Positions 6,287-8,880 of a stretch of 8,880 bases of DNA are shown here, piece after piece. The notes under the pieces were generated by a model that did no database searches, was not told where the DNA came from, and worked only from the letters and a program-made list of their open reading frames with translations. Each line of letters begins with the position of its first letter. Position 1 is the first letter of the stretch. The translations under genes were made by a program, and so were the position numbers. Source of the DNA: UBA4742 sp002403895 (GTDB taxonomy: Bacteria > Actinomycetota > Acidimicrobiia > Acidimicrobiales > Acidimicrobilacustridaceae); the NCBI GenBank assembly GCA_036823295.1, contig DAISGD010000089.1, positions 1 through 8,880 on the forward strand, given 5' to 3'.

Positions 6287-6300
6287 GACCTCGCGAGGTC
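6287..6300. promoter_or_regulatory. Perfect 14-bp palindrome in a divergent intergenic region
   Basis: GACCTCGCGAGGTC is fully self-complementary. Further AGACCT (6276-6281) and AGGTC (6309-6313) half-sites flank it. It lies 72 nt before the start of the membrane-protein gene (-) and 148 nt before the start at 6448 (+), a usual place for an operator. The CTCGCGAG core resembles the arm of the 27-nt family, but the length and flanks differ. Confidence 0.4.
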
Positions 6301-6379
6301 GACCGGCCAGGTCCCCACTAGCGCCCGCCATCCCTTGCTGAGCACCGGCTTGGATGCCAGTCCCAACTCAGGCCCCAAA

Positions 6380-6385
6380 TACAAT
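6380..6385 (+). promoter_or_regulatory. Candidate -10 element for the gene at 6448
   Basis: TACAAT differs from the TATAAT consensus at one base and lies in one of the few AT-rich spots of this intergenic region, 62 nt before ATG 6448. No good -35 is found at 16-18 nt, so this is tentative. Confidence 0.3.
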
Positions 6386-6447
6386 GCCGACCTTCTGGGG
6401 GCACCTGTCCCACGAGACCACCACGACTCGTCGAGGAGAAGAAAGCA

Positions 6448-7068
6448 ATGCCGGCAAGAGGAACCGCGCTCGACCCCGCTGGCCCGCACCGGCCGGCCAC
6501 GAGAGGCCCCCGACTGGCTCGCATGTTGGCAGCTACCGCGACCGTGGCTCTGGTCCTCGCGTTGGCGCCGATCCAGGCGATGGCGCAAGGGAGCAGCGTC
6601 GACCCTGCCACCTATGTCCACTCGATCTGCACGACGCTCACTAGTTACAAGACCCAGGTGTCGTCGCTTGAGTCGTCGGCCGGGCTCGCAGATGCGACCA
6701 GTATCGCCGACGTTCGCGACAAGCTTGTTGGCTTCCTCGGCAAAGTGAGTACCGCGACGAGCTCCGCGGTCACCGACCTGCAGAACGCGGGCACCCCCAA
6801 CATCAAGAACGGGAACAAGATCGCGGCGCTGATCGTGCGAGAGGTGACCGCGCTTGGCGACGCTTTCACAAAGGCCGCCCGAGACGCCCAAAAGCTCAAT
6901 ACCTCGAGCGTCAACGCCTTCAAGAAGGGCGCGGACGCGATCGATAAGAACGTCACCGCAGCTGGGAAGAGGGTCACGCGCGTTCTGGACGACGCGAAGA
7001 AGCGCTACAACACGAAAGTCCTCAACGCCGCCCAAGCAGCCGACCCCAGCTGCCAGGGAGTCAAATAG
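6448..7068 (+). CDS. Secreted helical protein of unknown function
   Basis: This 206-aa protein has a long basic n-region (1-26, several Arg), a hydrophobic core (27-42) and an AMA-QG cleavage-like site at 46/47. The mature protein is about 160 aa, rich in Ala, Ser, Lys, Asp and Asn, and almost all predicted helix. Its cysteines, C61 near the mature N-terminus and C202 near the C-terminus, could staple the ends together. Recognisable segments are DATSIADVRDKLVGFLGKV (82-100) and LQNAGTPNIKNGNKIA (111-126), a pattern I know only from unnamed actinobacterial secreted proteins. The start has AGGAG at 6434-6438, 9 nt upstream. The overall plan (signal peptide, helical mature part, two cysteines) resembles 4852-5433, but I see no clear sequence homology. 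Confidence 0.82.
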   Translation: MPARGTALDPAGPHRPATRGPRLARMLAATATVALVLALAPIQAMAQGSSVDPATYVHSICTTLTSYKTQVSSLESSAGLADATSIADVRDKLVGFLGKVSTATSSAVTDLQNAGTPNIKNGNKIAALIVREVTALGDAFTKAARDAQKLNTSSVNAFKKGADAIDKNVTAAGKRVTRVLDDAKKRYNTKVLNAAQAADPSCQGVK

Positions 7069-7096
7069 CTGCTGATTGGCTGCAGAGAAATGCGGC

Positions 7097-7123
7097 GACT
7101 CGCAGGTTTGAGGACGGCGCGTC
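7097..7123. repeat. 27-nt palindrome, copy F (diverged)
   Basis: It starts GACTCGCAGG and ends GGCGCGTC, exactly 27 nt. The outer GAC/GTC and CGC/GCG pairs are kept, but at least three stem positions no longer pair. It lies 28 nt after the stop of the secreted-protein gene, the same setting as the other copies. The identical length and first seven bases argue for common origin. Confidence 0.55.
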
Positions 7124-7132
7124 GGTTGGAGT

Positions 7133-7163
7133 GGAAGGGGCGACCCTCGCGGGTCGTCCTTCC
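7133..7163 (+). terminator. Strong hairpin terminator of the secreted-protein gene
   Basis: GGAAGG (7133-7138) pairs with CCTTCC (7158-7163) and CGACCC (7141-7146) with GGGTCG (7151-7156) around a TCGC tetraloop, with a small bulge between the two stems. Twelve Watson-Crick pairs make this the most stable hairpin I see in the window. It lies 64 nt after the stop at 7068 and is followed by a moderately T-rich stretch (GTCTGCTCTTCG). Confidence 0.65.
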
Positions 7164-7372
7164 GTCTGCTCTTCGTGGGGCGCGGTACATTCAGGCCACA
7201 GCCACCTGACAAAAGCCGAGTCGGATCTGCGGGTGTGATGCGCCCGGATCGCTTCCGCGCTCGACACAAGGACGGGGCAGGGAGGTCGTGCAACCGTCGT
7301 TGTCGAGAGGATGAATTGCCGCCCAACTCCAGGTAACGGAGCCAGCAGGGAGCCGAGCGAGGACGTGCGCGC

Positions 7373-7378
7373 TATAGG
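7373..7378 (+). promoter_or_regulatory. Candidate -10 element for the cyclic-nucleotide-domain gene
   Basis: TATAGG, in a GC-rich setting, lies 76 nt before GTG 7455. No convincing -35 is seen. If used, transcription would begin near 7385, downstream of the alternative ATG at 7311, which supports the shorter protein. Confidence 0.3.
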
Positions 7379-7454
7379 GTCCCGCCGACCACTTCGGTCT
7401 TCAGGCGACGAACCCTCTGCGCTGACCGAGGGTCGACGCGAAAAGGGGGAGTTG

Positions 7455-7880
7455 GTGGATCGCTTTGACCTGCTCGAAGGGCGCCTGGCGCAGGTTCCAC
7501 TGTTCGCCGAGCTTCCGAGGGAGCAGCGACTGGTAATCGCCCAGTTGGCCACCCATCTCGAGGCGCCCGCAGGTGAGGTCTTGACTCGGGAGGGTGAGGA
7601 AGGACGCGAGTTCATCATCCTGCTCGACGGTGAAGTCGAGGTCAGCCGAGACGGCCAGACGATCGCGACGCTCGGACCGGGCTCCCATTTCGGTGAGATC
7701 GCGCTCATCGCTCACGGCCCTCGAACCGCAACGGTCACCACCACAACCCCGGTGGCGATTGAGGCCATCGGACGTTCCGGGTTCGCGCTCGCGTTGGCTG
7801 AGGTCCCTGGGCTATCAGACGACCTTCTCGCCGCCATGGCCACTCGGCTTGCCGAGCTGGACGCCGGCAGAACGAGTTAG
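7455..7880 (+). CDS. Stand-alone cyclic nucleotide-binding domain protein
   Basis: From GTG 7455 this is a 141-aa cytoplasmic protein made up of one CRP/PKA-type cNMP-binding domain. A helical lead (FDLLEGRLAQVPLFAELPRE) is followed by the beta-barrel (AGEVLTREGEEGREFIILLDGEVEVSRDG). The phosphate-binding cassette FGEIALIAHGPRTATV (79-94) keeps the Glu (E81) and Arg (R90) that contact the cyclic phosphate and ribose. A C-terminal helix follows, ending at the stop; no HTH or kinase domain is attached. Keeping E and R suggests it can bind cAMP or cGMP, and it would act through a partner. The start is not settled: GGGGGA (7445-7450) is only 4 nt from GTG 7455, TTG 7452 is adjacent, and ATG 7311 gives 189 aa. 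The domain is complete in each case. Confidence 0.85.
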   Translation: MDRFDLLEGRLAQVPLFAELPREQRLVIAQLATHLEAPAGEVLTREGEEGREFIILLDGEVEVSRDGQTIATLGPGSHFGEIALIAHGPRTATVTTTTPVAIEAIGRSGFALALAEVPGLSDDLLAAMATRLAELDAGRTS

Positions 7881-7907
7881 TCGGCGGCCGTTCGGATCTG
7901 TGCCGAC
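7880..7907. terminator. Weak hairpin between convergent genes
   Basis: GTCGGC (7880-7885, including the last base of the stop codon) pairs with GCCGAC (7902-7907) over a 16-nt loop. The 83-nt convergent gap to the next gene carries no 27-nt palindrome, so this may be the termination signal here. Confidence 0.3.
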
Positions 7908-7963
7908 GGTCATCAGGCGCTAATCAGACGCCCAACCTGCCTCTTATGACATACGAGCGGGGT

Positions 7964-8611
7964 TCACGCCTTCTTTTCCGTGAAGCTCGCGAGCGCCGCT
8001 TTCCAGTCGATCACGACCTCGTTGTCGGTCGATCCCTTCTTGGCTGGCAGGTTGCTGCCGGGGTAGAGCAGTGGGATCGCTTCGTCCGGAACTGGGTTGC
8101 CGACCGTGATCTGATACGGAGCTCGGCCGTCGACGATCACCGTGAGGGTGAACGCGTAGATCTCGACGCCTTCGGGGGACTTCGCGTTGTAGTCCTGAGA
8201 CTCAATGATCACCACCCGACAGTCGGTACCGCTCGCGAGGAGTTCGGCGGCGGAGAGCCTCCCGGCGTCACGCTTCACGGTGACACTCGGGGGATCAGTG
8301 TTCAGGTCGAGTGCGATCTCTTGCGGATCGTTCGGGTTGACCCGCACCGCGACCAGTGTCTTCCCGGGTTGGAACATTGGCAGCTGCTCGAGACGAACAG
8401 CCTGACGGCAGGAAGCCTCGTAGGGGTCTTGGTTATCGAGCGTCACCTCTAGCGTGAAAATGCATACGCGGTGTGGATCCATGTCGCCGTGGCCGACGCT
8501 GACACCGGTCTCCTGGACGCCGGTGATCGCGCCGCGTCCGAGGAGACCGTTCTGCAGAAGGTCCGCGGAAGGGCTCCCGGTCATGCTCTTCAGCTTCTTG
8601 AACATTCCCAC
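7964..8611 (-). CDS. Cytoplasmic protein with a duplicated beta-rich domain, function unknown
   Basis: This 215-aa protein has no signal peptide. A short basic N-terminus (MFKKLKSMTG) precedes two related beta-rich units, about 25-103 and 127-203. They align at FTLEVTLDNQDPYEASCRQ (52-70) with FTLTVIVDGRAPYQITVGN (154-172), then LPMFQPGKTLVAVR (77-90) with IPLLYPGSNLPAKK (179-192), and both end on a V/I-A/D-L/W strand. The first unit has the GxGxITGVxETG...PYEAxxRxxV...xPGxxxxVRVxPxDP pattern found in many actinobacterial membrane-associated or SHOCT-containing proteins of unknown role. GTG 8611 is preferred: AAGGAG (8623-8618) is 6 nt upstream, against 12 nt for ATG 8605. The shared operator-like motif lies 58 nt upstream. 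No enzymatic residues are evident; it may be a binding or scaffold protein. Confidence 0.8.
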   Translation of the reverse strand: MGMFKKLKSMTGSPSADLLQNGLLGRGAITGVQETGVSVGHGDMDPHRVCIFTLEVTLDNQDPYEASCRQAVRLEQLPMFQPGKTLVAVRVNPNDPQEIALDLNTDPPSVTVKRDAGRLSAAELLASGTDCRVVIIESQDYNAKSPEGVEIYAFTLTVIVDGRAPYQITVGNPVPDEAIPLLYPGSNLPAKKGSTDNEVVIDWKAALASFTEKKA

Positions 8612-8669
8612 GAGACACTCCTTTGCCAGGCACCGTTAGCTCCGAGGATCCTCAGGTCCAGTGATCGGC

Positions 8670-8689
8670 GCCTGAGTAGGGGTTACTCA
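8670..8689. promoter_or_regulatory. Candidate operator, site 2 (TGAGTA-n5-TACTCA)
   Basis: TGAGTA (8673-8678) and TACTCA (8684-8689) are separated by GGGGT within GCCTGAGTAGGGGTTACTCA, an 18/20 match to site 1 at 5465-5484. It lies 58 nt before the GTG of the gene at 7964-8611. A 10-bp palindrome, GAGGATCCTC (8644-8653), lies between the motif and the ribosome-binding site. Confidence 0.55.
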
Positions 8690-8759
8690 ATTCATCGGGG
8701 CGCTAACGGAACGAGCCCCGGTTCGGAATCCCGACGATCAGGAGGGGTCTCGCGGCGGC

Positions 8760-8786
8760 GACTCGCGGTCTCCTGGATCGCGAGTC
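8760..8786. repeat. 27-nt palindrome, copy E
   Basis: GACTCGCGGTC (8760-8770) pairs with GATCGCGAGTC (8776-8786) over an 11-pair stem with one G-T pair and a 5-nt loop. The central bases differ from copy C, yet pairing is kept (GGTC/GATC instead of GGTTC/GAACC). It lies 41 nt past the stop of the minus-strand reading frame at 8828. Confidence 0.85.
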
Positions 8787-8812
8787 GAAACCCTGCCTTG
8801 CCGAGGGACGCG

Positions 8813-8830
8813 TAGCGACAGATGTCGCTA
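8813..8830 (-). terminator. Perfect hairpin over the stop of the right-edge gene
   Basis: TAGCGAC (8813-8819) and GTCGCTA (8824-8830) form a 7-bp stem with a 4-nt loop. On the minus strand the TAG stop (8830-8828) starts the stem. There is no U-tract. Together with palindrome copy E it would form a double 3' structure. Confidence 0.4.
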
Positions 8831-8880
8831 TGACGTCGGTGGCGCCTGGCCGATGGTCCGCTTGTAGAGGCCCTGGGTGC
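8828..8880 (-). CDS. Possible C-terminal end of an unidentified gene
   Basis: Reading in from the right edge on the minus strand, one frame is open to TAG at 8830-8828 and gives TQGLYKRTIGQAPPTS. Only 16 full codons are visible, too few to name a family. Support comes from context: two hairpins, one of the 27-nt family, follow the stop as they do for other genes here. Confidence 0.35.
   Translation of the reverse strand, partial: TQGLYKRTIGQAPPTS

Larger units (their letters stand above)
7069..7454. other. 386-bp intergenic stretch with two 3' hairpins
   Basis: This lies between the secreted-protein gene and the cyclic-nucleotide-domain gene, both on the plus strand. Its first 95 nt hold a diverged 27-nt palindrome (7097-7123) and a strong hairpin (7133-7163). 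A possible -10 box is at 7373. An in-frame ATG at 7311 could extend the next gene by 48 residues, but its purine stretch abuts the codon with no spacer and the added residues look like translated non-coding sequence. Confidence 0.5.

Noticed and set aside
6283..7326. Long minus-strand open frame of 347 codons opposite the secreted-protein gene
   Set aside because: It is a shadow of the real gene at 6448-7068, which has a Shine-Dalgarno site and signal peptide; the antisense product has no family features and crosses two hairpins.
7311..7454. N-terminal extension of the cyclic-nucleotide-domain gene (start at ATG 7311)
   Set aside because: The purine stretch abuts the ATG, the added 48 residues are Arg/Ser/Pro-rich without domain content, and a candidate -10 box lies within the stretch. 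The true start is still not certain.

Overview
The window is GC-rich, with closely packed genes, GTG starts, purine-rich Shine-Dalgarno sites and many GC-rich hairpins without U-tracts. This fits a high-GC actinobacterium. The uncharacterised secreted and membrane proteins suggest an Acidimicrobiia-like or related lineage, but that placement is inference. No mobile element, rRNA, tRNA or CRISPR array is visible.

Layout. Bases 1-1268 (+) hold the 3' end of an amidohydrolase (D-aminoacylase-like) joined by a 4-nt ATGA overlap to a TauD/TfdA-type Fe(II)/2-oxoglutarate dioxygenase, a probable catabolic operon. On the minus strand follow a small Lys/Arg-rich protein (1469-1675), a secreted beta-propeller of PD40/TolB-like repeats (2026-3045), a six-TM protein with an extracytoplasmic His/Cys/Met-rich domain (3296-4651) and a small secreted helical protein (4852-5433). 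Divergent from the last is an 86-aa protein with an L7/L12 C-terminal-like domain (5574-5834, +). Then come a small membrane protein (5952-6215, -), a second secreted helical protein (6448-7068, +), a stand-alone cyclic-nucleotide-binding domain (7455-7880, +), a cytoplasmic protein with a duplicated beta-domain (7964-8611, -) and a possible gene end (8828-8880, -). Apart from the first pair these look like single-gene units, not one pathway.

The strongest non-coding signal is a family of 27-nt palindromes (arms GACTCGCGG and CCGCGAGTC, variable centre). There are six copies of exactly 27 nt (1332, 3176, 3216, 5880, 7097 and 8760) plus one probable half copy (4749-4773). All lie in 3' flanks of genes; none lies inside a gene or between divergent genes. 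They look like a standardised terminator or REP-like element.

A second shared motif, GCCTGAGTAGGGnnTACTCA, occurs twice, upstream of the minus-strand genes at 4852-5433 and 7964-8611. It looks like a common operator. Several start codons were moved from the longest reading frame on ribosome-binding-site and signal-peptide evidence.
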